A stretch of 60,816 bases of DNA from an alpha proteobacterium AAP38 (GTDB lineage: Bacteria > Pseudomonadota > Alphaproteobacteria > Azospirillales > Azospirillaceae). The notes under the pieces were generated by a model. That model was given only the letters and a program-made list of their open reading frames with translations. It had not been told where the DNA came from and ran no database searches. Positions 26,404 to 35,525 of this stretch are shown in pieces. The first letter of the stretch is position 1, and every line of letters begins with the position of its first letter. The translations under genes and the position numbers were made by a program. The DNA is taken from the NCBI GenBank assembly GCA_001296005.1, contig LJHR01000014.1, positions 1 to 60,816 on the forward strand. The letters run 5' to 3'.

Positions 26404-27417
26404 TCAAGCGCTGGCGCCGACGACGATTTCGAAACCGACATCGACCCGCACGGCATCCTCTGGCTTGCGGGCCGCACCTGTTGCGCGGCGGCGCAGGATC
26501 GCCACCGCTTCCCGACCGATACGGGCGCCATCAATCCTGACCGTGGTCAGGGCAGGCTGCATCTCCGCCGCGAAGGGCAGGTTTCCGAAGCCGACGACAG
26601 CCAGATCGTCGGGCACCCGAAGGCCTGCCGACTGTGCTTCCGCGATCAGCCCATGGGCCAACCAGTCCGAGCTGCAAATCACGACGTCCGGCGCCGGGGT
26701 ATTGGCGCGAAGCTGCGCGAAGGCAGTGCGGCCCATGCCGAAACGTGTAGGGCTGGCCAACACGGCATCACCCGGCGATGCTCCCGTTGCAGCAATCCAG
26801 TCGGCAATGAACCCATTTCGCCGCGCCTTTGCCCGGGGACTGTCAGCCGTCAGCAGGAACGGGTACCGATATCCACGCTGCCGTACAAACCTTGCCACAG
26901 CCTGGCCCACCTCCGTATGGGAAAAGCCCACCGCCGCGTCGATGGAACGGTTAGGCAGGTTCCAGGTTTCGATCACCGTTGCGTCATCCCGTTCAAGCCG
27001 GGCCCGCAAGCGCGGATCGGCCACGCTGCCCGTCAGGATGATGCCATCGGCACGCCGGGCCAGCGCCGCCTCAATCAGGGCAGGCGCGCGGGCATCGTCA
27101 GCGCCCGTCAGGCCCAACATGACGACATAGCCGTCATCGGACAGGGCGTCGGACATTGCCTCGATGGTGAGATTATAAATCGAATGGGTAATGTCCGGCA
27201 CCAGCAAGGCGACAAGCCGGCTGCGGCGCGACGCCAGACCGCCCGCCAGCAGGTTCGGAATATAGCCGGTACGCTCAATCGCCTGCCGGATACGCTCCGC
27301 GGTTGCCTCCGCCACCACGTCGGGCGCGTTGATGTACCGGGAGACGGTGGCGGTAGAGACACCGGCAAGCCGGGCCACATCATCAAGCCGCGCGATCTTT
27401 TTTTCATTCATGCTCAT
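26404..27417 (-). CDS. LacI-family transcriptional regulator
   Basis: 337 residues. The N-terminal helix-turn-helix is typical: ARLDDVARLAGVSTATVSRY followed by the hinge helix region NLLAGGLASRRSRLVALL. The remainder is a periplasmic-binding-protein fold (LVPDITHSIYNLTIEAM, ADGIILTGSVAD, DLAVVGFGNLPFAAE, PALTTVRIDG), which binds sugar-like effectors in this family. It is divergent from the P450 gene, with a near-palindromic LacI operator between them. The same motif recurs before two TonB receptor operons and the SGNH esterase, so it is the probable local repressor of region 2. The effector is unknown. Confidence 0.92.
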   Translation of the reverse strand: MSMNEKKIARLDDVARLAGVSTATVSRYINAPDVVAEATAERIRQAIERTGYIPNLLAGGLASRRSRLVALLVPDITHSIYNLTIEAMSDALSDDGYVVMLGLTGADDARAPALIEAALARRADGIILTGSVADPRLRARLERDDATVIETWNLPNRSIDAAVGFSHTEVGQAVARFVRQRGYRYPFLLTADSPRAKARRNGFIADWIAATGASPGDAVLASPTRFGMGRTAFAQLRANTPAPDVVICSSDWLAHGLIAEAQSAGLRVPDDLAVVGFGNLPFAAEMQPALTTVRIDGARIGREAVAILRRRATGAARKPEDAVRVDVGFEIVVGASA

Positions 27418-27457
27418 GCGATGACCCTAGCGTCCGCGGAAGTCTGCCGCTATTCTT

Positions 27458-27471
27458 TGTAAGCGCTTGCA
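27458..27471 (+). promoter_or_regulatory. LacI-type operator between lacI-type gene and P450 gene
   Basis: TGTAAGCGCTTGCA is a near-perfect palindrome with the AAGCGCTT core typical of LacI/GalR operators. It lies 41 bp from the regulator start and 29 bp before the P450 start, so it can control both. Confidence 0.7.
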
Positions 27472-27499
27472 TTGCTGTTAAATCAAGGGGACAAAGTCC

Positions 27500-28669
27500 G
27501 TGCCTTCCGATTTCGACCCCCTCCTGCCGGAGGATTTCGACAGTCCGCACGCGGATTATCGCCGGCTCCGTGAACAGTGCCCCGTCGCGCATAGTGACGC
27601 CTGGGGCGGTTTCTGGGCCCTGATGAAACATGCCGATGTCGCGGCGGCGGCGGCGGACAGCGCAACCTTCATCACATCCAAGCAGAACGTGGTGCCCAAG
27701 GTGGCGTTCACGGGACGCCGCCCGCCCCTGCACCTGGACCCACCGGAACACACGCCCTATCGCCGTGCCCTGGCGCCGCTGCTCACCGAACGGCGCCTCC
27801 AGAAGCTGGAGCCGATGATCCGCCGCATCTGCGGGGAATTGCTGGACCCGCTGATTGCCAAAGGGCATGGCGACATCTGTGCCGAGTTTTCGTCCCGGAT
27901 GCCGGTTCTGGTCTTTGCGAACTGGATGAACCTTCCACCCGATCAGGTGGATGAGTTGGCCGACCTGGGCCGCCGCTACAATGTCGCGGTCCAGTCCGCC
28001 GACATGGACGAAACCAAGGAAACAAGCCTGCTGCTCTATGATATGGCATGCGCAATTGTCGCCGACCGCAAGGCCAATCCCCAGGACCCGACAGAGGATG
28101 CGACAAGCGCCCTTCTGGCCGTTCGGGTGGATGGGGAACCCTTGCCGGAAGAGATGATTGTGGGCTGCATCCGGCAGGTTCTTGTCGTCGGCATCATCGC
28201 GCCGACGGTGATGGTCGGTTCCATGGCGGTGCATCTGTCCCGCCACCCTGATCTGCAATCCTATCTGCGGGCCAACCGGGACAAGGTGCCGGCAGCGACC
28301 GATGAGTTCCTGCGTCTTTATACGCCTTATCGTGGCTTTGCCCGGACCGCCACCCAGGACGTGACGATCCGGGGACGGACCATCCCCGCCGGGGAACCGA
28401 TCGCCCTGGTCTATGCCTCGGCCAACCGCGACGCCGACGTGTTTGCAGAGCCGGAGACATTCCGGCTGGACCGACCAAACATAAAGGAGTCGCTGGCATT
28501 CGGGCGCGGCACGCATAGCTGCGTCGGGGCCGCCCTGGGCCGGCTGGAACTGTCCATCGCCCTGGATGAGTTGCTGGCCCGGACAAAGGGCTTCACCGTA
28601 GACGGCCCCATTGTACCGACGCGCTTTCCCGAGATCGGGGCCTTGAAGGTGCCGCTGCGTTTTGTGTGA
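27500..28669 (+). CDS. Cytochrome P450
   Basis: 389 residues from a GTG start at 27500, with AAGGGGA about 8 bases before it. Visible P450 marks are the C-helix HLDPPEHTPYRRALAPL, the K-helix ExxR in TDEFLRLYTPYRGFAR, and the heme loop FGRGTHSCVGAALGRLEL with the Cys thiolate. The I-helix reads VGIIAPTVMVGS where most P450s have AG(x)(D/E)TT, so the usual acid-alcohol pair for O2 activation appears lost. It is soluble and of bacterial class I size, so it needs a separate ferredoxin, and none is adjacent. It probably hydroxylates a product released in this locus. Confidence 0.88.
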   Translation: MPSDFDPLLPEDFDSPHADYRRLREQCPVAHSDAWGGFWALMKHADVAAAAADSATFITSKQNVVPKVAFTGRRPPLHLDPPEHTPYRRALAPLLTERRLQKLEPMIRRICGELLDPLIAKGHGDICAEFSSRMPVLVFANWMNLPPDQVDELADLGRRYNVAVQSADMDETKETSLLLYDMACAIVADRKANPQDPTEDATSALLAVRVDGEPLPEEMIVGCIRQVLVVGIIAPTVMVGSMAVHLSRHPDLQSYLRANRDKVPAATDEFLRLYTPYRGFARTATQDVTIRGRTIPAGEPIALVYASANRDADVFAEPETFRLDRPNIKESLAFGRGTHSCVGAALGRLELSIALDELLARTKGFTVDGPIVPTRFPEIGALKVPLRFV

Positions 28670-28774
28670 CCCCTTATTCGGGTGATGACCTGAACGGGCA
28701 GTCGGGTAAGTTATGCAACATATCATAAAAACAATAATCGAAGGCCGGGGTTACCGGTTCTGGGAGAAGAAACG

Positions 28775-29974
28775 ATGGCCTATCTTGGCGAATTCCGCCT
28801 GAACTGGCGCCCGGTCACCGCCGCTGCCTTCGGCCTAGGCGCCGGGATCAGCCTCACCAGCTTTGTGGCCAGCCTGTTTGTTCCGGCCCTGGGACAGGAG
28901 TTCGGATGGACGGGCGCCCAGTTCGCCCTGACCAGCCTTGGCCTTGTGCTGGCCATGGTCGGGGTGCTGATCGCGGGGCGGCTGGCCGACACTTTCGGCG
29001 CACGGCGGGTGGCGACGGCGGGGGTCATCCTCCTGCCCCTATGCTATGCCGCGTTCAGCCGGATGGGTGGCAACATCCTGGAATATTACGCAATATTCGG
29101 GGTTGTGATGTTCGTCGGCGCCACGACATCGGCCACCGTGTATACCCGCGTGGTGGTGGCGCGTTTCTCTGCCGCGCGCGGTCTGGCACTGGCCATTGCC
29201 GCATCGGGGGCGCCGGTTGTCGGGGCCGTGCTGTCGCCGATCCTGACGCGCATCATCGCCGACCATGGCTGGCGTAGCGGCTACTTGGCCCTGGCCGCCG
29301 TCACTGCCCTGCTGGGTCTGCTGGCGCTTGTCCTGCTGCCCTCGGAAGGGGCCGGCAATGTCACCAGCCGTGCCGCCCGCACGGGAACGGCCAAGGCTTA
29401 CGGTCTCGTGCTGCGGTCACCCGCTGCCTGGGCAATCCTGGGCGGCATGTTCCTGTGCAACCTGCCGTCCATTGTCACAGGCTATCAGTTCAAGCCCATG
29501 CTGGTCAGCCTCGGCATCGGCTCCGCCGAGGCGGCATGGTTGATCTCGCTCTACGCCATCGGTGTGATTGCGGGACGGTTCGCCTGTGGTCTGGCCCTTG
29601 ACCGGTTCCCCACACATATCGTGGCCGCCCTTGGCATGGGGTTGCCGGGTCTGGGCTTTGCCCTGATCGCGTTGCAGCCCGACGGCCTCTGGCCCTTCAT
29701 CCTGGCCGTGGGACTGATGGGCCTTAGCCAAGGTGCGGAACAGGATATCGGGGCCTATCTGGCGGCCGGCTGGTTCCCCCGCGATGTCTACAGCACGGTC
29801 TTCGGCCTGATCACCGCGGGCATCGTGGCGGCGGGTGCCGCCGGCGGACCGATCCTGTCGCTTCTGCTGGGCGTGTCGCCCAGTTTCGTGCCTTTCCTCA
29901 TTGGAAGTGCGGTCAGCGTACTGATGGGCGGCACGTTGTTCCTGCTGCTGTCAAAGCGACCGTCAGCCGTCTGA
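28775..29974 (+). CDS. Major facilitator superfamily transporter
   Basis: 399 residues; the ATG at 28775 follows GGGAGAAGAAACG. About twelve membrane segments are expected. The MFS A-like motif is seen as GRLADTFGARRVATAG between helices 2 and 3. ARGLALAIAASGAPVVGAVL is the helix 5 pattern common in monocarboxylate/oxalate-formate type members. It lies 105 bp after the P450 gene on the same strand, with an AT-rich promoter-like gap. It probably imports or exports a small organic acid or a cleavage product of the locus. Confidence 0.85.
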   Translation: MAYLGEFRLNWRPVTAAAFGLGAGISLTSFVASLFVPALGQEFGWTGAQFALTSLGLVLAMVGVLIAGRLADTFGARRVATAGVILLPLCYAAFSRMGGNILEYYAIFGVVMFVGATTSATVYTRVVVARFSAARGLALAIAASGAPVVGAVLSPILTRIIADHGWRSGYLALAAVTALLGLLALVLLPSEGAGNVTSRAARTGTAKAYGLVLRSPAAWAILGGMFLCNLPSIVTGYQFKPMLVSLGIGSAEAAWLISLYAIGVIAGRFACGLALDRFPTHIVAALGMGLPGLGFALIALQPDGLWPFILAVGLMGLSQGAEQDIGAYLAAGWFPRDVYSTVFGLITAGIVAAGAAGGPILSLLLGVSPSFVPFLIGSAVSVLMGGTLFLLLSKRPSAV

Positions 29975-30017
29975 TCCAGGGCCGTTTTGGTGCCTTCAGA
30001 CCATGGCAATTTGGAAA

Positions 30018-30031
30018 TGAAAGCGCTTGCA
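30018..30031 (+). promoter_or_regulatory. LacI-type operator before the large TonB receptor
   Basis: TGAAAGCGCTTGCA shares 12 of 14 positions with the site at 27458, including the whole AAGCGCTTGCA core. It lies 80 bp before the receptor start at 30112. Confidence 0.65.
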
Positions 30032-30111
30032 TGACCTGACAACTATGGTATGTCTTATAACAAAATAAGCCCGTATGACGCAGTATCCGGGCCAATCCCA
30101 GGGAGGTGACG

Positions 30112-33000
30112 ATGCGTAAGCCAACAACCAAGGGTGAAGTGCGTCTGCTTGCCGGAAGTGCGATCAGCCTGGCCTTGATCGCGATGGCCGGGGCGCCCAC
30201 CATGGCGCAGGAGGTGGTCAAAACCCCTGCCCGTCAGCAGCAGCCCGCCACCAAGGCAGATCAGGCCCCGGCCAGCACACCCATCGAAAGCGCCCAGGAA
30301 ATCGAAGAAGTCGTCGTCATCGGCACCAGCATCCGTGGGATTGCAGCCGTCGGCGCCTCCACCGTCACTGTTTCGCGTGAAGACCTAGCCGCAACCGGTC
30401 GCAACTCACCCGTCGATGTCGTGCGCGAACTGCCACAGCTTCAGGGCCTGGGCTTTGATGACGCGCCGCGGGTGGGCCAGAATGCCGGGGGCAATATCCA
30501 ACGTGGCCGTTCGGTGAATATCCGTGGCCTGGGCAGCAACGCCACCTTGCTGCTGATCGATGGTAACCGTGTCGCCCCGTCTGGCAACGTCTTCTCCTTT
30601 ACCGAGGCCGATCAGTTGCCCGTCGCCGCCATTGAGCGGATCGATGTCATGACCGATGGCGCCTCTGCCATTTATGGTTCCGATGCGGTGGCGGGCGTCA
30701 TCAATTATGTGACGCGCAAGAACTTCAAAGGTGTCGAGGTTACGGGCCGCCATACCTTCACCGATGGTTATGAGCAATCGGGCGGCAGCATCATCGGCGG
30801 CCATGCCTGGGACAGCGGCAACATCGTGGTCGCCTTCGACCATGATGTGCGGGGCATGATGATGCAGGGCGAAAGCCCCTATCTGCGCCAGGATCTGCGG
30901 CCGCTGGGCGGACCGGATACCCGCATCCGCACCAACAATGCCACCGCCGGCACACCGGGCAACATCGTGGTTCCCAGAAGCACCAACAATCCCACCCTGC
31001 CGACAGCGGGCCGCTTCGACTATTACGGCATTCCCGTCGGGTCCAGCGGTACGGGCATCACGGCGGGCCAGCTTCTGCTGAACCAGCCCAACCTGGCCGA
31101 TCAGGCGGATTACACATCCTACCTGCCGAAGACCGTGAAGAACCAGGTCTCCATGACGGCCCGGCAGGAGATCACACCCTGGCTGACGGCCAATGTGCTG
31201 GCCTTCTACAATAAGCGCGACAGCACGCTGTACAGCTATCCGCAATCCGGCGTACGCACCCTGCCCGCCACCAGCCCATACTATGTTCAAGGCGTACCGG
31301 GCGTGGCACCGGGCGCGCGGCAGACGGTGGTCTTCTCGCTTTACAAGGATATCGGGGTTGGTGAGACCAGCATCACCGATGAGCAGACCCAGTTCAGCGG
31401 CAATCTGCGCGCCGACCTGACTCATGACTGGGCCGCCCAGTTCATCGCCAACTATTCGCGCAACAAGAACTGCGCCAACTGTATTGATGAGCTGAACAAC
31501 AATGTCAGCGCCACAGCGCTGCAGCGCGCATTGGACAATGGCACCTACAATCCGTTCAGTTCCGCCCCGGCATCGCAGGATGTGCTGCGCACCATCCTGC
31601 CATCCGCATTCGACCGCAATAAATCGACATTGAAGGAATACACGCTGCGGTTCGACGGCCCCCTGTTCGAGTTGCCGGCCGGCACCGTGAAGGCCGCCGT
31701 TGGCGCCAGCTACCTGGAACTGACCCAGTGGCGCAGCGCGATCGGTGTTCAGGCATCCTCCGACGTGCCCCTGGCCGATGCCGACCGCAATATCCGCGCC
31801 GCCTATGCCGAGGTCTACCTGCCGCTGGTCGGGTCGGAGGCCGGCGTTCCGCTTATGCAGAGCCTGGATTTCAACGTGGCCGTCCGGACGGAACGCTATT
31901 CTGACGTCGGCACCACCACGAACCCGAAATTCGGCGTCAATTGGGGTGTCGCGGACGGGGTCAAGCTGCGTGGTGTCTGGGGCCGGTCGTTCCGCGCGCC
32001 CAACCTGATCGAAAGCAATCCTGAAGTATTCAGCCGCGTAAGGTTGGAAACTATCGCGAATGCCGCACGCGACAGCGCCCTTCCGCCCGGAAACACAGCC
32101 GCAGGCACCAGCAATGTCGTGAATGTCACTGGCAGCAACAACAACCTGACGCCGGAGAAGGCCACCAGCTATTCCCTCGGCTTCGATTACGAGCCGGAAT
32201 GGCTGCGCGGCCTGCGGGCGTCGGCCACCTATTACAACGTCAAATACTCCAATCAGATCATCGGTTTGCAGGGCTTCGGCGCGACCTTCCTGGCCAGCGC
32301 GACCAACCGGGCCCTGTTCGCACCCTATATCACGGTGGCACCGCAGCCATCGACCTGCGTCAATGGCAATCCCGCCACTTACAATTCCGCCTATCTTGTC
32401 GCGCTCAGCCGGCCCTCGGTGGCTACCATCGATCAGAGCAATTTCTGTTCCGCCCAGGCGATCACCGACACGCGCAATGCCAATGCGGCAGCGGTGAAGC
32501 AGGACGGGATTGATATCACGCTTAACTACCGGTTCGAGACGGGCGACAGCAACTGGATGCTCAGCCTGAGCGGCACCAAGATCCTGAACAATGACCTGCA
32601 GCTGACCAGCACCGGCAGCTATACCAACGCCCTGGACGTGATGAACCAACCGATCAGCGAGCGCGGGCGGGCGGGCATTACCTGGAATATGGGCCCGTAC
32701 ACGGTGGCCCCGGCCCTCAATTATGTCGGCTCCTATACCAACAACATTCCCATTACGGTGAACGGCGTCACCCTGCCGGTCGAGAAGGTGCCCGCCTGGG
32801 TCACGTTTGACCTGATGATGGGCTATGAGTTCTCGGAACTTGGCAGCTGGGGGGATGGTCTGCGCGCCTCCTTCAATGTCCGCAATCTGATGGACCGCAA
32901 TCCACCCATCGTCCTGTCGGCCAACGGCAATGCCTTTGACCCGCAGGGCGCCAATGTCTTTGGCCGGATCGTGAGCTTCCAGCTCAGCAAGTCCTTCTGA
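30112..33000 (+). CDS. Large TonB-dependent receptor
   Basis: About 962 residues. The ATG at 30112 is preceded by GGGAGGT; a GTG at 30106 lies inside that ribosome site and is unlikely. After a signal peptide (ending PTMAQ) and a low-complexity linker rich in Pro, Ala and Gln, a TonB box IEEVVVIGTSIRG precedes the plug (SVNIRGLGSNATLLLIDGNR, then YGSDAVAGVINYVTRKNF). The barrel ends VSFQLSKSF. This plug type is typical of large oligosaccharide or glycoconjugate receptors. The next gene, 14 bp after its stop, is a secreted alpha/beta hydrolase, mirroring the receptor-hydrolase pair at 17678-21393. Confidence 0.9.
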   Translation: MRKPTTKGEVRLLAGSAISLALIAMAGAPTMAQEVVKTPARQQQPATKADQAPASTPIESAQEIEEVVVIGTSIRGIAAVGASTVTVSREDLAATGRNSPVDVVRELPQLQGLGFDDAPRVGQNAGGNIQRGRSVNIRGLGSNATLLLIDGNRVAPSGNVFSFTEADQLPVAAIERIDVMTDGASAIYGSDAVAGVINYVTRKNFKGVEVTGRHTFTDGYEQSGGSIIGGHAWDSGNIVVAFDHDVRGMMMQGESPYLRQDLRPLGGPDTRIRTNNATAGTPGNIVVPRSTNNPTLPTAGRFDYYGIPVGSSGTGITAGQLLLNQPNLADQADYTSYLPKTVKNQVSMTARQEITPWLTANVLAFYNKRDSTLYSYPQSGVRTLPATSPYYVQGVPGVAPGARQTVVFSLYKDIGVGETSITDEQTQFSGNLRADLTHDWAAQFIANYSRNKNCANCIDELNNNVSATALQRALDNGTYNPFSSAPASQDVLRTILPSAFDRNKSTLKEYTLRFDGPLFELPAGTVKAAVGASYLELTQWRSAIGVQASSDVPLADADRNIRAAYAEVYLPLVGSEAGVPLMQSLDFNVAVRTERYSDVGTTTNPKFGVNWGVADGVKLRGVWGRSFRAPNLIESNPEVFSRVRLETIANAARDSALPPGNTAAGTSNVVNVTGSNNNLTPEKATSYSLGFDYEPEWLRGLRASATYYNVKYSNQIIGLQGFGATFLASATNRALFAPYITVAPQPSTCVNGNPATYNSAYLVALSRPSVATIDQSNFCSAQAITDTRNANAAAVKQDGIDITLNYRFETGDSNWMLSLSGTKILNNDLQLTSTGSYTNALDVMNQPISERGRAGITWNMGPYTVAPALNYVGSYTNNIPITVNGVTLPVEKVPAWVTFDLMMGYEFSELGSWGDGLRASFNVRNLMDRNPPIVLSANGNAFDPQGANVFGRIVSFQLSKSF

Positions 33001-33014
33001 CGGGAGCACCGATC

Positions 33015-33929
33015 ATGACAAAGCGTATGTCCCTTACTGCGGCTTTCTTCGCATTGTCGCTGCCGCTGACAGCCATGGCGCAGACGGCGCCGGTGCCGGC
33101 GGCTCCCCCCAATCCCGCAGCAGTGATGGAGGCGGATGTCGGCCTGCCGGCACACACATTGTATCGCCCCGCAAATCTGTCGGCAGTGAAAGGCAAGTTG
33201 CCCATCATCGCCTGGGGCAATGGCGGCTGTGCCGATATCGGCAACGCCTTCAAGACATTCCTGACCGAGCTTGCCGCGCAGGGCTATCTGGTGCTGGCGG
33301 GCGGTCCCATCAATCAGGCGCTGGAATCCGGTGCCAGCATGCGGGACCTTCCGCGCACACAGAACAATACCGACCAGATGTTCCGTTCGATCGACTGGGC
33401 GATTGCCGAGAATGACCGGAAAGGCAGCCCCTATTTTGGTCGTCTCGATACAAGGAAGATCGCCGTGATGGGACAGAGCTGCGGGGGGCTTCAGGCCATT
33501 GCGGCGGGCGGGGACAAACGGGTGTCAACCGTGGTCGTCCTGAACAGTGGCATTATCCGGGGGGGTATCCCCAACCCCGATGGTACGATCCGGCAGCCCG
33601 CCGGTGTCGTGCCCGCCACCGAACCCGACCTGCTCAAGCTCCACACCCCGGTGCTTTACCTGATCGGCGGCCCGAAGGATCAGGCTTATAAAAGCGCGGA
33701 GACCGATTTCGACGCCATTCAAGGCCTGCCCGTCTTCAATGGCAACCTGGATGTCGGGCATGGCGGCACCTGGCGAGAGGCAGGCGGCGGCGCGATGGGT
33801 TCAGCCGTCATCGACTGGCTGAACTGGCACCTGAAAAATATCGACAAGGCCAGCGCCACCTTTACCGGCACCGACTGCACGCTCTGCAAAGATCCGAAAT
33901 GGACGGTGAAGAAAAAGAATATGCGGTAG
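33015..33929 (+). CDS. Secreted alpha/beta hydrolase, paralogue of the 17678-19183 C-terminal half
   Basis: 304 residues; the ATG at 33015 follows GGGAGCACCGATC and opens a signal peptide ending TAMAQ. The mature part begins like the other paralogue (LPAHTLYRPANL versus LPTHSFYRPANL), then IIAWGNGGCADI, the nucleophile elbow GQSCGGLQAI, and the probable His region VGHGGTWREAGGG. The C-terminal tail DCTLCKDPKW matches ECGLCADPSW in the paralogue and may hold a disulfide. No SGNH domain is present here. It is likely a periplasmic esterase acting on what the receptor before it imports. Confidence 0.82.
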   Translation: MTKRMSLTAAFFALSLPLTAMAQTAPVPAAPPNPAAVMEADVGLPAHTLYRPANLSAVKGKLPIIAWGNGGCADIGNAFKTFLTELAAQGYLVLAGGPINQALESGASMRDLPRTQNNTDQMFRSIDWAIAENDRKGSPYFGRLDTRKIAVMGQSCGGLQAIAAGGDKRVSTVVVLNSGIIRGGIPNPDGTIRQPAGVVPATEPDLLKLHTPVLYLIGGPKDQAYKSAETDFDAIQGLPVFNGNLDVGHGGTWREAGGGAMGSAVIDWLNWHLKNIDKASATFTGTDCTLCKDPKWTVKKKNMR

Positions 33930-34021
33930 CCCTCGCGCGCCCAGCCACCAGCTTTTCCCCTGCACGAAATCCAGTGCCTTGGACGAAGCCGTCAGGCTAG
34001 CCACTCCATCGCAGAGCCGCA

Positions 34022-35515
34022 TCAGCCGACGACCATTTGGACCTGGATGACGCGGCCGCCTTCCTCCGTCGAGAGCAGAAGCCGCTTACCCTCGACAAGG
34101 TCCACATGGCTGTTGGGCGGGACGGCCTTGCCGGTCGTCAGATCCTTCATGTCCGGCAGCCGTTCGTTCACCAGGTACCAGATGCCTTGATGAAGCCGGA
34201 AATAGCCGACGCGCCGCGTCTGATCGCCCGACAGTTTCTCGTTCGGAAAGACGTTCCGGTTGACGTGCCACGGGAACAGGCTTTGGCCGTCATAGACCAT
34301 GACCCTGTGATTGTCGGGCGTATAGGTGCCCGCCTTGCGCGAGGAATAGAGATTGAGGACGGGAAGAAGCCCCCTGTAGGCCGTACCGCAGAATGGACAG
34401 GTCGGCTTCACCGTGTTGTCGAATACGTACCATTTGGCCTGGCAGGTGTGATTTTGGCAGGGCTGCATCAGATCGACGGTACGGACCAGGGCAAATTCCC
34501 AGTCATCGGCGGTCGGCCGGGCGGATGGGGTATGCAGGCCGTCGATGAAGGCGCGTTTGAACAAGGGCGCCAGCAGTGGACCGGTCAGGGTAAACGGCAA
34601 TCGCGCCGCATCCGCCCAGGGCAGCGCCGACTTCTTCACCTGATCGAGGCGGATCCGGTTGGAAGCATCGGTCGGATGCTCCACGAACAGGGCGCGCTCA
34701 CCCATGCCGAGTTCCTCGTCGCGGGCGGGATCCTGATCGTGAACCTTGCCGCCGCGCAAGGGATGACGGTAGAGCAGGTACATGTAGATCAGGACGGCCA
34801 GCGCATGCCGGTCGGTAGTGATGGATGGCAGGAAACGCTTCGGATCGGCCTTCGCCAGGCGTGAGGTCGCCATCACTTCTGGTGCGATGAAATCGGGCGT
34901 GCCCACCACATCCGGCGGATATTTGCCAGGCACGACCAAGCCATCGATATCGATGATGCAGGCATTGCGGCCCGCCGGATCCACCAAAACGTTCTTGTAG
35001 CTGAGGTCGGAATGCGCGAGGCCCGCGGCATGCAGCCGCCTGACTGCCCGGCTGATCAAGATGCAGATGCGGAAATACGAGAGCCACGTGCCCAGTTCAC
35101 GCGGATCCAGGAACGAGTTGCGGTTCGACGCCGAGGAGAACCACTTTCCCTCCTTCTCCCTGCCCTTGATCTTCAGCATGTCATCGTTCTTCGAGCCATG
35201 CTCGAAGAAGAAGTGCGACTGGTAGGTCGGGACGGTGATGCCTGTTCTCCCCCCCCATTCAACGATACCGGTGGGCCACCGGAACAGGTTCTGCCAGTAG
35301 TCGCCACCGGCCCGGTTGAAGATGCCGTCGCGAAACGAACCGACGATGGCCTGCAGGCGCTCGTTGGAGGCATGGTCCAGCTTGTCGCGGTAGAAGGCGA
35401 CGACATAGGTATGGTCGGGACTGAAATACACGTCCTTCATGCCGCCTTGGCCGATCAAGGTCGGGACGAATTCAACCGGCTTGCCGTCCTGTGAGGTGAG
35501 CTTGATGACCGTCAT
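34022..35515 (-). CDS. Ter-associated protein kinase with Zn ribbon (TerY-P triad)
   Basis: About 497 residues from the ATG at 35515. Kinase motifs are the glycine loop LIGQGGMKDVYF, catalytic loop HSDLSYKNVLVD, IDIDGLVVPG in place of the DFG segment, and GTPDFIAPEV. Near residue 370 a zinc ribbon follows (CQNHTC, then CPFCG). The C terminus is beta-rich (LLLSTEEGGRVIQVQMVV). Kinase, PP2C phosphatase and vWA protein together form the TerY-P triad described for tellurite-resistance systems, thought to be a phosphorylation switch. It is the last gene of the triad run, 10 bp after the phosphatase. Confidence 0.85.
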   Translation of the reverse strand: MTVIKLTSQDGKPVEFVPTLIGQGGMKDVYFSPDHTYVVAFYRDKLDHASNERLQAIVGSFRDGIFNRAGGDYWQNLFRWPTGIVEWGGRTGITVPTYQSHFFFEHGSKNDDMLKIKGREKEGKWFSSASNRNSFLDPRELGTWLSYFRICILISRAVRRLHAAGLAHSDLSYKNVLVDPAGRNACIIDIDGLVVPGKYPPDVVGTPDFIAPEVMATSRLAKADPKRFLPSITTDRHALAVLIYMYLLYRHPLRGGKVHDQDPARDEELGMGERALFVEHPTDASNRIRLDQVKKSALPWADAARLPFTLTGPLLAPLFKRAFIDGLHTPSARPTADDWEFALVRTVDLMQPCQNHTCQAKWYVFDNTVKPTCPFCGTAYRGLLPVLNLYSSRKAGTYTPDNHRVMVYDGQSLFPWHVNRNVFPNEKLSGDQTRRVGYFRLHQGIWYLVNERLPDMKDLTTGKAVPPNSHVDLVEGKRLLLSTEEGGRVIQVQMVVG

Positions 35516-35525
35516 GGTCGTTTCC

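Noticed and set aside
28717-28733. AACATATCATAAAAACA before the MFS gene, resembling the region 1 operator
   Set aside because: It matches the right half only and lacks the TG start; it may simply be an AT-rich promoter.
30046-30062. TGGTATGTCTTATAACA before the large TonB receptor, resembling the region 1 operator
   Set aside because: About 11 of 17 match the best copy; the TCTTATAAC part is more simply a -10 region.
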